64,000 bases of DNA from the NCBI GenBank assembly GCA_015501055.1, contig JADNYV010000141.1:1-64000 (forward strand). Reading direction: 5' to 3'. A program made the translations under genes and the position numbers. Positions within the stretch are counted from its first letter, which is position 1, and every line of letters begins with the position of its first letter. Under the pieces are notes generated by a model that was given only the letters and a program-made list of their open reading frames with translations, was not told where the DNA came from and searched no databases. Below are positions 1 to 10,580 of the stretch, in pieces. The stretch comes from Mucidula mucida (lineage: Eukaryota > Basidiomycota > Agaricomycetes > Agaricales > Physalacriaceae).

Positions 1-740
1 AGCAATTTCCCCCAGCAAAATTTGGTGGGCGATTGACGCTTCCCAGTAGTAAGCCCGTGGCTACGAGCACATGTTTTCAATGGACGCAGGCCGGAAGAAA
101 GAATAAATGACTTACCAGTTCGCCGATGTATACAAGAACTTGAAGACGACTCCCGTCCTTGATGGTGCAAAGAGAGAAAATAGTGCCCGACCCTGGCACA
201 TCCACAGCGGGTAAGCCCCACGCATGGAATGGGATGCGTCCATGCATGGAATGGACGCGTCCTAAGCCGAAGGGGACTGCGATCCCCCAAGGCACCGGAT
301 CGCAGACTCGGCATCACCAGTGGTTCACGGATTTCAAAAGAACGCGAACTTGGAGAGCTATAGATTCATCATAAAAAAGACAGGAGGACTTCGTACGTGT
401 ACGGCTAGCCGCTGATGTACATGTTCAGTGTACCAAAAGTGCATGGTGGGCACAAGTAGAAAAACTTAGGATGATCACGTGATGCAAACCCATTCTAAAT
501 CATGCATCGTCGCGTCTGATCTGGACAATCGACATGCCATGTATCTCCTATTTGAGTCCCAATGGCGGCATTATAGACTGATTATCTAAATCGCGAGATA
601 AATGATGCGTCTTACGAGCCATGCCAGAAGACAGGCTCTGAACAAGAACTTTCCCAATCACTACTAACTAGATGAGCAGACTGGCAGTAGATCTCATGAG
701 CGAACAAATGGTTCCCAGTAGCGCCTAAAAATCCATGTTT
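1..740. other. intergenic, no gene supported
   Basis: No open frame here has convincing protein character. The only structure noted is a short tandem pair of about 20 bp built on GCATGGAATGG at roughly 222-241 and 244-262. The tract lies downstream of the pectinesterase gene. Confidence 0.5.
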
Positions 741-2217
741 TCAAGTAAACGACGAAACGTATTCATAGTCTATCCACGCCGGGTGTTCCAAAAACACCTT
801 ATCAACCGTAAACACCTGTGCTTCCTCCTCCGAAAGAATATGCTCAATATCTAAGCGAGCGGACGTATTGCCCCCTGGACCAGTCGAGTTGTATTCCGCA
901 TAATACGTCGTGTTGAATATTGTAGGTCTAGACAACCATTACCATTAAACATAACAGAAAGCAAGCAGCTTACCGTCCACTGAACGTCGTCCATCCTATC
1001 GGCTGTATCACATCCTCCATGAAAGTATTCAAGAATACCGTTGTTGCCAGATCATTCCAAGGCCGGCCCAAGTAACACGACTTGGTGATATCCGTCGTGG
1101 AATTGGCATCTGGGGACTTCACACGCAATCAACACTACGAGCAGACAAAAAATAACCCATACCCGTATAACACGCGCGTCCCATATATACGCACCATATC
1201 GATTGCCAGGCGCATCTGTCTGGTTCGTGCCCTTCCACGCAGAAATGCCCCCTCCGCACGCTCTATTCGCCAAAATGATGTCCTGGAACCATCTACGCAC
1301 GAGCATCAGACATCGTTTCCGTGCAGACAATCAACGAGAAGCTCACGCAGTCCCAAACCCGAATAGATCTGCACAGCATCATTAGCACGTTCCCGCCAAC
1401 ATACTCGAGGAGAAACACACAATCCGTTTGCCCATAGAACACACTATCAACCACATACGTACTCCCATTCCGCCCCGTATACCACGTATCCTGATAACTC
1501 GCAAACGCACACCCATAAAACGACGCATTCGCATAGGATATGTCCGTCACCAGCGCTTGTGATATGGCGTAGTTTGCCTGTCACCAAGTGAACATCATCA
1601 CAGTATATAAGTCTAGAAGAACTCACAGCCTTATTCGCAAAGTTGATATTATACGCCTTGAAATCAACGTTCCCAAACTCGGGCTGTAATGGGGCACCGG
1701 TAGGTCCTGCACCGATGAGCGCACCAGCGCGTGAGGGAGCGACCGTGAGTACGGCCGAGTCCGCGTCGTCCATGCCTGTCTGAACGTACTGCGTGTCCCA
1801 CACCTCGACGAGGTTTAACGCGGAGCCGTTATTCAACCCCGCTCCGTCTGTAGTAAGCGCAGAGGGAGGCAGCTCCCCAAGGAATGTTAGTGGTCCGCTA
1901 CGCGTGACGTTTACGGTTTCATGATATGAACCCGCTGCGATGCGTATCGTCGCATCTCCTTCTTCTGGCCTACGTCAATATGTAAGCTCAGACCGGAAGA
2001 AGGCTCGATGACGTGTAACTGACAAGGACAGAATAGCCTCTTGTAGGCTGGTGAAAGATACTCCAGGTTCGCTCGCATTTTGTGAGACGAAGATGGTCCC
2101 AGGAGGGCAAGCTGTTTTGTTTACTTGACACTCGAGAAAGCGAGGCGAGAACGCAGTGGCTGTGGATGCACAGGCAAGAAGTAGAAGAAGAAAGTTGAAA
2201 GCTGAGTTCCTCAACAT
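741..2217 (-). CDS. secreted pectinesterase (carbohydrate esterase family 8), seven exons
   Basis: It demethylates pectin in plant cell walls and should act outside the cell. The ATG at 2217 opens a hydrophobic signal peptide (FNFLLLLLACASTATAF). Exons I read are 2217-2024, 1969-1627, 1577-1421, a 22-nt exon at 1368-1347, one starting at 1292, one ending at 974, and the last ending at the stop at 741. Spliced together they give the family landmarks in order: GCAFASYQDTWY, then GQTDYLFGFGTAWF with the catalytic Asp, then YLGRPWNDLATTVFLNTF with the substrate-binding Arg and Trp, then GWTTFSGR. The second Asp motif forms only across the introns either side of the 22-nt exon. No frame break is needed. 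The exact donor of the intron near 1115-1165 is uncertain. Family assignment is secure; the gene is probably functional. Confidence 0.9.
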
Positions 2218-3488
2218 CGTGAACGTTCGGAACGACGAGCGAACACGCGCCCATGCGCTCTCCCGGTCTCTTTTTTTGGAAGGGTTCAAGCGGACCGGCA
2301 AGGCCACGAGAACACTGCGTTGAATCTTCGGCTTTTCTGTTGTTGGTCGCGTGCTATCGATGGAACGGACAGATAATGGTATTAACGCGGTAGATTTACA
2401 CAGAATCCAACCCGTCCGTACTCTGTCAAGCTTCAGAGACCTTCATGACCGCTTTTCCGACATGTTGTCGTGATACCATGTAGGCAAATGCTTGTACTGA
2501 GTCTTTGAATGAGAAGACCTTGTCCACAACTGGTCGCGTCGTTCTTGGATGAGCGCGCATAAGACGCAACATATCATTGAATCTGGACGCGACATATCGA
2601 TATCAGCAATGTTGGATGGCTGTAACTTCATAATAGGTACGCACTGAGCGAGCGATTCTGCGATGATATCGACTGATCAATGCTTTTTCAGGCCGAAGAG
2701 AGCACTTATGGGGAAGTTATCCTTGAAAAAGCGTCGGCGTTTGTCATTCAGTATCATAAGAGACAACACGTACCACGCTGGTAACGTCACTGACGAGACC
2801 AAGAGTACTGCCGAACCAAGTCGCAGATACAGACTGCATAACCGTGCCCGGACCGGCCGACTTGACAAGTAATACCAGGTCACTTCTCAAGAACTATACA
2901 ACCTGCAATAAAGTGTTACCTCGACGACATGGTCAACACCGCGTCCCTCCGTCACGAGAAGGACTTGCTTTGCCCAGTCGAATGTCTTGTGGTAGTTGAT
3001 CGGCACATTCGCTCCAAGTTTGGAAGCGACAGCTAGTTTCTCGTCGGGTGACGACGCGATTATGGCGGTAGCGCCAGCAGCAACAGCGAATTGCAAGGCA
3101 AGTCTGATTCAAAGAATAAGATCTCTGAAAAAGAGCGAGTGGGCAATACGCATACCTCGCGACTCTACCGGTTCCCAGAAGAAGAACGGCATCCCCAGCT
3201 GTAACGGGCTTTCCACAGAACAACGCGTTGTACGCGGTGATTGCTGCACATCTATTGCAAGCATTAGGTGTACATTTAACCAACTTGATGGATGATGTAC
3301 GGCAGAGTAGAAGCCTCCTCATAAGACAAGTGCGCCGGAATCGCGACCAGAGACTGCATGGAAATTAGCCAAATTCATCATGCCAAATGCCACCACCAAA
3401 GCTCGTATATACTCGGTCAGATGGCCATCTACCAGTCCTCCCCAAGCGCCCAGCTGCGCTTCAAGACTGGTGTCCCCGTATCCCCTTG

Positions 3489-3502
3489 CTAGACAAGGGT
3501 TC
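3489..3502. repeat. left member of a direct repeat flanking the helicase insertion
   Basis: On the + strand CTAGACAAGGGTTC here matches CTAGCAAGGGTTC at 5071-5083 with one extra base. The pair brackets the inserted block and may mark its boundaries. Confidence 0.45.
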
Positions 3503-3805
3503 TCCCACACCTAGAATTGGTTCACGTTTTATGTGAATTCGTAAATACGTATCAACTCTAGCCACTGCCACTGAATGCTAAAAATGGTCATGGCTCCCCT
3601 GTTTTTTCCTTCAGCCATCGCGACGCGACCGTAGTCCAGTGATTTTGCTGTCACTTCCTGGCCGCCCGTCGTTCTTTTCACGGCGTTGACATTTCCTTGC
3701 ACCTCCGATGACGCACTACTCTGGCAAATTCTGCATTTTGCCTGTGTATGATGTATGACCTCACTTTCACGCATTTGCCATTCCAATCGATCACTTATCT
3801 CTTTC

Positions 3806-4927
3806 CTATCTTATAGCTGTCTGCTGGTCTGTAATTTTCTTCCAATCGTTCTTTGTCCCCTCATTCAGCGCCTCTAGTCTGTCATCCTCCTGCATCAACT
3901 CTGGCTCGTGCCCACTCTTCAAAACCTCCACATCGACATCCCTCAGCAGCCGCATTGTTCTTCGACCTGAACTCCGCGAAAGGGCGACATACATATTGAA
4001 AATCGTCAATTTTCCGCTCGGTGGTTTTGCCAGGTCCACAATCACGGCTAAGATTGTTTGACCTTGCGAGCGATAGTCCGTGAAGGCGTATGCCGGCGTT
4101 ATGGGATATTGGGTGCGGGTGACTGTGCGTGTTTTCGTTTTCCCTCGAGCTTCTGGTATATTGATGCGCATCTTTTGTACCGTAGGCCGTATAGGAATGA
4201 CGCATTCATCGAGGCCGCGTAGCTGCTTTAGCCGTGTCTTGTTCAACTTTACCAGAATGTAAGCTGGTGGATACTTCAAGTTGACGACATCGCCGCTAGG
4301 ATCTATCGCCGGCTCCCGTTCGTCCAATACGATGTCGACAATCTCTCCTCGCGTCCCATTCGCAATGTCCAGGTCTGTCTCGATATTCTGCGTCACCAGA
4401 ACTTTCGCCCCCACCGCAATCTCCACCGACTCTGGCAACTCCTTCCGTTTCTTCTTCCCCTTCGTCGATTTCCTCATGGCCAGTGCATAGCGTTCTTTCA
4501 GCGTTAACGGGTGTCCCTGTATCGCGTCTTCTGCGGGTACCACATAGAGCCGTTGACCCGTCTCTCGACAATGCTTCCTCACGGCTTCATGATTCCACTC
4601 GTTTCGGACTGCGTGTCGCGGTGTCACAAGCGACATCTCGTTCCAGGGTGCCGTCGTGAAGTCTGGATCTTCTCCCTTTCCTAGCACCAGCGTACTCAGC
4701 ATATCAATGTCCGCCTGTTCAACACGCCCGTATCTCAGGTGAGTCAAGAAGCTACGCCATCCTTGATCTGTCACCCTCAACTGTTCCTTCAGGATAACCA
4801 CCGTCGTGAACTCTTCGTATATTAGCGCACTGGACAATTGACGAGACGAAGTCGAAGAGGCAAAACTGCACGAAGAAAGTTGATTCGTACACGGGAAGTA
4901 TTGTTGACATGGTTGTACTTGTCCCAC
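3806..4927 (-). mobile_element. PIF1-like helicase C-terminal domain fragment (Helitron-type or related transposon)
   Basis: The open frame of about 370 residues matches the second half of PIF1-family helicases found in fungal transposons. Visible blocks are LKEQLRVTDQGW near the start, PWNEMSLVTPRHAVRNEW, GAKVLVTQNIETDLDIANG, AYAFTDYRSQGQTI (helicase motif V region) and NMYVALSRSSGRRTMRLLR (motif VI, arginine finger). The Walker A and B motifs of the first RecA domain are absent, as are any Rep or HUH domains. The frame has no ATG at its 5' end, so it is a truncated remnant and not a gene. It lies inside the dehydrogenase gene in the same orientation. Assignment to the PIF1 family is firm; Helitron origin is inference. 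Confidence 0.8.
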
Positions 4928-5070
4928 CCGCGCCTTCCGCAGTTGCGCCTTCTCCGAAAAAGAGGCGCCCTGCTAAAACACATCCCGATGCCTCTCCTTC
5001 TAAGAAACCGAAACTCACTTAGATATCTCGTATTTGTTTACCTGTAGAATACACTCTGATCTCCACTCAA

Positions 5071-5100
5071 CTAGCAAGGGTTCCGCCGACGGCAGTCGGC
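5071..5100 (-). repeat. hairpin plus CTAG, right boundary of the helicase insertion
   Basis: Read on the minus strand, a perfect 6-bp stem with a 4-nt loop (GCCGACtgccGTCGGC, 5100-5085) is followed by ten bases, then CTAG and a T. This is the arrangement of a Helitron 3' end (hairpin, short spacer, CTRR, host T). The polarity would place such an element upstream of this point, on the dehydrogenase side, so the match may be partial or coincidental. Confidence 0.35.
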
Positions 5101-5545
5101 GCCTCTCCAGTAGGTGGTCTGGCACGACATTTGCTGAGACGCGATCGCCAACTTTCCATCCCTGGACGCCCTCGCTCAATGCGACAATCTCGCCGGCCAT
5201 GTCGGACAGCGGGACAACGTTGTCCTTCATCCTAATGCGAATTTAGAGGGAATCTTTCCAAAAAATACAAGAAACGTACGGAAGCAATCTCGAGACATCG
5301 CTCAGCATGAAGAGGTCGCGGTGCTATTACACAGGTAAGTTTTTATGGCGGTAGTCATAATATTTTGGGCGCGTACATTGGCCGAAACGGCATGGATTTT
5401 GACTAGAACTTGTCCGGATTGCAGACTCGGAATTGGAACCGTCTGTAAGGCCAGCTAAAGGGTAAGCAGATTTGTCACAAGAGACATTAGGACAGGAGCG
5501 CACCTCAGTCAAGGCAAACTGGCGCGTAGTAGTGGACAAGGCCAT

Positions 5546-5937
5546 CGTTGTTATGTGTCGCGCGTCCTATTCGTTCGAATATATGTGGTCCGCGCGTCTA
5601 CATCGTTGACAAAGCCGGTTTGGTAGAAGGAGCGCCGCCTGAATCTCGATAATTCGAGTCGAAGACAATGACAATTGAGAGGAAGAAGTTGCAGTAAATG
5701 TGATGACAGTCAAGTGCTAAGAGGTCTTCGGCAATTGCCGGTACCCTTCCACGGGCCACGGCATCCCCTTGTCGGACGCTCCAATTCATTACGCTGCTCA
5801 AGTTCGCCTATGAGTGAGCTCAGAACCATGCGCAACGCAAAGTGAAACAGGAACAGGAACTATTCTCAATGAGTACTACCGCAGAAAAGCATAATGATAA
5901 ACAAAAATTCAAACTGAAAAGAGGTCTCATAAACCAT
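5546..5937. other. intergenic between the dehydrogenase 5' end and the F-box pseudogene 3' end
   Basis: It should hold the promoter of the split dehydrogenase gene. I see no gene in it. Confidence 0.4.
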
Positions 5938-7633
5938 TCACCACAACGATGCCTGAACTCCACCAGCTCTCAGCTGTCGCACGCACTCCAGAATCTTCGA
6001 CCGAAATCTGCCGCCATTTCGGACGCCAAGCACCACAGAGGTCAACGGCCCGCCCAATCTTGACTCAAGCATCGGAATCAGACCCTTCGAAGGCTGACAC
6101 TCAGTCCCTGCCCAAACCAACTCCAATGACTTCAACTTCGGCACCAGCCCGCCCGGCATTGTGCACACCTTGAAAAACTCCTCTGTAAAAAGTGGGGGCC
6201 CGCACATCTTGCCTTCGATGAGCCGCAACGTTTCGAGCTCGGGAGCCTCACGCAGGAGAGCTATGGTAGCCTGTGCGAACGATTTGTCGGATGATTTGTA
6301 ACCGTCACCCAAAATTTTGAATGTGAACGCCTTGAGCGCACATTTCGATCTGGACACCATGGATGTCTGCGTAGATTCTGTAGGCGCCGCTCTGATTACG
6401 CCTCCAATCGTGCGCGTCAGACATCAAAAGACAAGACAGTGTAAGGTCTTGGAGAGCAGGCATCGAGATATCGTGAAGGAACTCGGGTAAGTCGTTAGTC
6501 CAGGATTCTGGATGTAGATGAAGCGCTGTGATTTTGTCGAATACAAGAGTAGGGGAGCCTACTTCATCCGTCTCCCATTCGGGTGATTTGGAGGAAATCG
6601 TGAGGGTCAACGGCTTCCCATCGGTGTAGACTTCTTCTGGGATGTCTCTCAGAATGTCCAGGTCGTTATAGTCCAGAGTAATTTCCCGGATCTGTGTCCA
6701 AGGCAAGCCGCATGTGGGCCAGATCGAAGCAAAGGACGGGTCAGGATCTAAGTGAGGTTTGAGTAAGGTGAAGGAGGTAAGATTTGGGGCGGATTGAAAG
6801 GCGTCGGGAAGCATGACCGGATTATCTTCGTATGGCGCATCAGAAATGGCCAATGTTACGGACTCTAAAACGTCAGGACAGGGAACCGGTGCGAGGCGCC
6901 TATTGCCATCTACATGTACGTCGACCTGGAAGGCACCTATCAAGAGATCTTCAAACACGGGAAGTTCGCCAAGATCCAAATAGAGGTGAACATGTTGCCA
7001 TTGGGGTAGTGTCATAAGGAGTCTTGTTATGGCTTCCTGGTAAGATTCTGTGGATGTGTTCTCCTCTAAGTCGTCCATGAAACGGTCAAAAAGAGGGCTG
7101 TCAAACTCCACGCATAATGGCTGCTTTCCGCATCGATCCAGGTAACAAATAACTTGTTCGGGTGCTTCGCTATCTGTACCAAAGACGATAGTAGTCCAGA
7201 GGGCGGATGTATTCAAAAGAATACTGCGCCACTTTGAACACACCACACCGAGAACAATGGCAGTGCCACGATACTCGCGGTGAGAATCCGACGCACAGGC
7301 GAGCTCGAATATGACACAGAGTACTTCTGTGGGAAGCCTCCGGATTGGAGAGGGTTGAATGAATTGGCGAGTACGCGCGACATGTGTCTCGAGGTGTGCA
7401 TGCTGTTTCTACAGCGCCTGCAGCATCACTTTGACGCGTTCAATCTCTGCCGCAACGACAGAAAGTTCCGCGCTGGGCTTCATTAGATTGTTCTCAATAG
7501 CTTCGATGTCTGCCTCGGACGGCGTATCGAATGCCTTGACGTTGCTGGAAATATATGGAGCGGTGTATGATGGAATTGGGATGGAGGCGTGGCATCGGGG
7601 ACATAATTCGAGAGGTGCGTTGGAGGTTTCCAT
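5938..7633 (-). pseudogene. F-box-like protein pseudogene (nonsense codon and frameshift)
   Basis: It belongs to the same family as the intact genes at 49660-51399 and 53533-55209. The ATG at 7633 starts METSNAPLELCPRC with the N-terminal CxxC, followed by a coiled-coil-prone stretch. An in-frame TAG at 7409-7411 interrupts this stretch. Beyond it the same frame continues through the F-box-like block SPIRRLPTEVLCVIF and VVCSKWRSILLNTSALWTTI to about 6350. There the frame shifts; the remaining family C-terminus (VSRSKCALKAFTF ... ELETLRLIEG ... PKLKSLELVWAG ... ending QASLW) lies in another frame, 6360-5938. Family members with intact frames have no introns, so splicing is a poor explanation. 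F-box proteins of this type are thought to present substrates to SCF ubiquitin ligases. Confidence 0.8.
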
Positions 7634-8911
7634 TGTAAGTGGACGACTAGCATGCACAGGTAGATGAGATACTGTCATAAAAAAGTCAGCTTGTCCTGGC
7701 ACGTCGGTGAGGTAAAGAACTTGTGTTTCACTTTGCGGTCGCTATGGCGCGTATCGCACGAGTACTCTATAGGGAGTTGATGATCCTTTGACTTTTAAGA
7801 CGAGTGTTAGCGTGTTGAGTTCACTAGACAGTCCGCCACAATTCGAGCCTAGGTGAGTGTGGGAGGGAACAGAGACAGCGTACGTGATGTTGGTCGCGAT
7901 CGAAAGCGGCCCGAACTTGACCGCTTGACCCACACCATCATATCATCCTCAATGCGACCTGATGAGCAAGCGTTCAGGCGCCATCTGTATTCTGAAGAGA
8001 CATCTTTCCAACTGCTCTCTTACGGCCTGGGCCCATCAACGACGATGACGCCCGGAAATGATATACCTGCTTACTTTGTCGTCCTTTAGGCTTTAGCGCC
8101 GCAGCCCGGACACATTAGCGCATCCCAGCCGTCAACGTCGGACAGTTCTGGGACTATCGCGTTATGCATAAGGCTGCTGAACAACTAACGCATTTACGCA
8201 GGTTGTCCCACCCGTTTTCCGGCCGCGTTATGCGCCACCGTCTCTTCACCGCGCTCTACGGCTGCCAGGTCATTTCCCAGACAGTTCGGCATTCAACTTG
8301 TTTCAGTCGTGTTCTAACCTTCTTCGTAGTACACCGAATACTAGCCTGGTTTTGAGCGCATCATGTCCTAATTATAGTGGTGCTTCTCTTGCATCATCTC
8401 AAATTTGAGGTTAGTGGGCGAATAAATCTCCGTAATCTGAGGATCTTTTTCCTAGCCAGCGTTCAAAGAAAAGTATGAGTGCTCTACGTGGCGTCACAAT
8501 GACGAACATACTTTTGAATGTGTCGTCTATGGTTGGTTTTACATACCGCCATTGATTGGCACGCGGCATGCGACAATCGCCGTGCTCCATCCAAAGGGTT
8601 ATCGCAGCAACTTGGCGTCATCCTAAACTTACTAAAAGCGCCATGTAAATCCGAAGTATACTTACTAAGGTCGGCGCGCGCTGAACGAGTCGTCAACCCC
8701 ATTATCTTTTCTCTGGTGTTTGACTCGCATTTCTGTTAAGAGTAAACCGCCCTGGAATTCAGAGTGGCGCGGAGCGTGGTACATCTATGTTGGGCAACCG
8801 ACAAAGCCCGGACGTGGCTGGTATAAAACCAACGACGCTCATACAATAGAAGCACAAACAATCAGTTCTCATACTCGCCAAATTCTGCTTCTATCCTCTA
8901 CTAACTCCAGA
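7634..8911. other. intergenic between divergent F-box pseudogene and alcohol dehydrogenase
   Basis: No supported gene. It contains one copy of a 40-bp dispersed repeat (7809-7848). A TATA-like GGTATAAAAC at about 8820, about 90 bp upstream of the dehydrogenase ATG, could be its core promoter. Confidence 0.4.
7809..7848. repeat. dispersed 40-bp repeat, copy 1
   Basis: It contains GTCCGCCACAATTCGAG preceded by GCGTGTTGAG and a 10-base variable segment. The same arrangement occurs at about 13479-13518, upstream of an F-box-like gene, with a handful of mismatches. Confidence 0.6.
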
Positions 8912-10386
8912 ATGATCCCGACCACCATGTTCTCCGCCTCGTACGAGGAAGGACATACTGCTCTAGTCATTGACAAGGCGCATTCCGTTCCTACACCCAA
9001 GAAGGGTGAAGTATTGATCAAAGTGTCAGCTAGCGGCGGTTCGTAGATACCCTAGCATGTTCATCGTGCTCGGTCCTGATTCTCGTTTACAGTGTGTCAC
9101 ACCGACGTTGCAGTGCTCTCCGGCGCCGCCTTGGATACGCGTACCTACATCATGGGACACGAATTTTGCGGTGTACCCGTCGCGTGAGTTCAATTTAATT
9201 GCACGCTGGAGGACGAAGCTCTGACATCTTTTAAGACACGGAGAAGGTGTCGACCCCAACAAGGCTAAGTTCGGCAAGCTTTATACCATCACCACCATCA
9301 CACCATGCGTGCACGGCATCATGGGTCTGCCAGCCGCTCTCAATATCGAAGGTGTCGGTCACGACGGCGGATACGCGGACTACGTAGTGGTCCCGCAGGA
9401 CCAACTAGTCCCGGTGGTAAATTTCCTGTCGTAGTTGCACGGAAGGTTTCCTGAAGAAAGTCATCGTGTAGCCGGAAGGTGTCTCCATCGAAGAAGCCTC
9501 CATGGCTTCCGATGCTGCGACAACGGCGTATCATGCTGTACACGATGTTGCTGGCGTACGTCTCGATTCTATTAACTCTTCTAAGGTAGATGTATTGATG
9601 ATGTACTTCATTGACAGATCAAGGAGGGCACCAACTTCAAGGTGCTCATTTTTGGAATTGGCGGTCTTGGTCATCTTGGGCTTCAGTATGCGAAGCATTA
9701 CGGGGCTACTGGTACGGCTCATTTCTATTGATTGTTGTTAGACCGGTAATTGAACGGTATGCCATCAGTCTACGCCGTTGACATTAAACCGGAAGCCAGG
9801 AAGCTCGCACTGGAGCTGGGTGCTGAGGCGGCGTATGATCTCGCCACGTTGAATAAACTGCTTACTGCGAACAAACTGACGGTAGATATCACTATCGATT
9901 TTGTGGCAACCTCTCAGAGTCTGTTGTCTCCGACCTCCTTCAATGCCGCACGCTGACGGAAATTTGTTAGCCTTCGGCTTTGCGCTCTCCGCTCTGCAAG
10001 GCAATGGGGTCAACATCCCCACTCAAGGCAAAGCCGTGATCGTGCGTAACTGTCAGCAGATTTCCGCCTAACGCTGTTGACGTGGCGAGTAGGTCGGTGT
10101 CTCGGAAGAATCAATGAACTTTGCGCCTCTCCAAATCATAGGCCCCGGAATTTCAGGTATGCAGCTTTCTACGACACCCTCGCACATAATAACACACGCG
10201 TTAGTGCTGGCAAGCCTATACGGCCCGCGTAGCTCGACCGAAGCCGCTTTGGATTTGTTCGCCCAAGGCGCTGTGCGCGGGATTTTCAATACGGAGCCTC
10301 TCGCGAAGGTCAATGAGGTTATCGATAGGCTAAGATCGTACGAGATTACAGGCCGTACCGTGCTGATTCCCGAGAATCATCAATGA
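8912..10386 (+). CDS. medium-chain alcohol dehydrogenase, paralogue A
   Basis: It is an NAD(P)-dependent oxidoreductase of the zinc ADH superfamily. The start ATG at 8912 gives MIPTTMFSASYEEGHTALV. Spliced exons carry VCHTDVAVLSG and YIMGHEFCGVPVA (catalytic-zinc Cys and His-Glu), DGGYADYVVVPQDQLVPV, EEASMASDAATTAYHAVH, the Rossmann motif FGIGGLGHLGLQYAKHYGAT, YAVDIKPEARKLALELGAE, and a C-terminus ending TGRTVLIPENHQ. At least eight exons are visible. The usual four-Cys structural zinc lobe is not seen; only TPCVHGIMG stands in its place, and the paralogue at 48079-49558 shares this. Exon borders and sequence match that paralogue throughout, so both come from one duplication. All introns have plausible GT-AG ends. 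Substrate unknown. Confidence 0.85.
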
Positions 10387-10580
10387 GTATAGTTTCTGTA
10401 CTATAAGTAACCGATTTGAGAACAGTAATGCATTCGACAGCGAATGTTTCAAGGATTCTACTGGAACTATGTGCTTGAATTACTTTCTGCGGACATTGTT
10501 AAAGGGACGTACAATAGTAACAGTCGTCTGCCAGCAGCAAGAAAGCAACGTTTGGGGCGAATAGAGGTTCCCACAGTGGG

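Larger units (their letters stand above)
2426..5545 (-). pseudogene. zinc-type medium-chain dehydrogenase/quinone-oxidoreductase-like gene, split by a helicase insertion
   Basis: The 5' part starts at the ATG at 5545 (MALSTTTRQFALTEV) and runs through exons with a GroES-like fold signature, including GEIVALSEGVQGWKVGDRV, to about 5090. The 3' part resumes near 3490 with GDTSLEAQLGAWGGLVDGH, an intron, SLVAIPAHLSYEEASTLP, AAITAYNALFCGKPV, the nucleotide-binding region around FAVAAGATAIIASS and GRGVDHVVEV, and a C-terminus ending HVGKAVMKVSEA with the stop at 2426-2428. In related MDR proteins the segments on either side of the gap are adjacent. About 1.5 kb carrying a PIF1-like helicase fragment lies between them here. 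The exons on both sides are well preserved, so the insertion looks recent. A normal protein would require the insert to be spliced out as one intron, which seems unlikely. Confidence 0.75.

Noticed and set aside
1050..1080. Apparent frameshift in the pectinesterase LGRPW motif (one frame reads LLGPALE then stop)
   Set aside because: Another frame starting after a CAG acceptor near 1117 reads YLGRPWNDLATT cleanly, so it is an intron-phase effect and not damage.
9930..9995. Stop codon in alcohol dehydrogenase paralogue A
   Set aside because: The stop is within a GTCTGT...TTAG intron at the same position as the intron of paralogue B.
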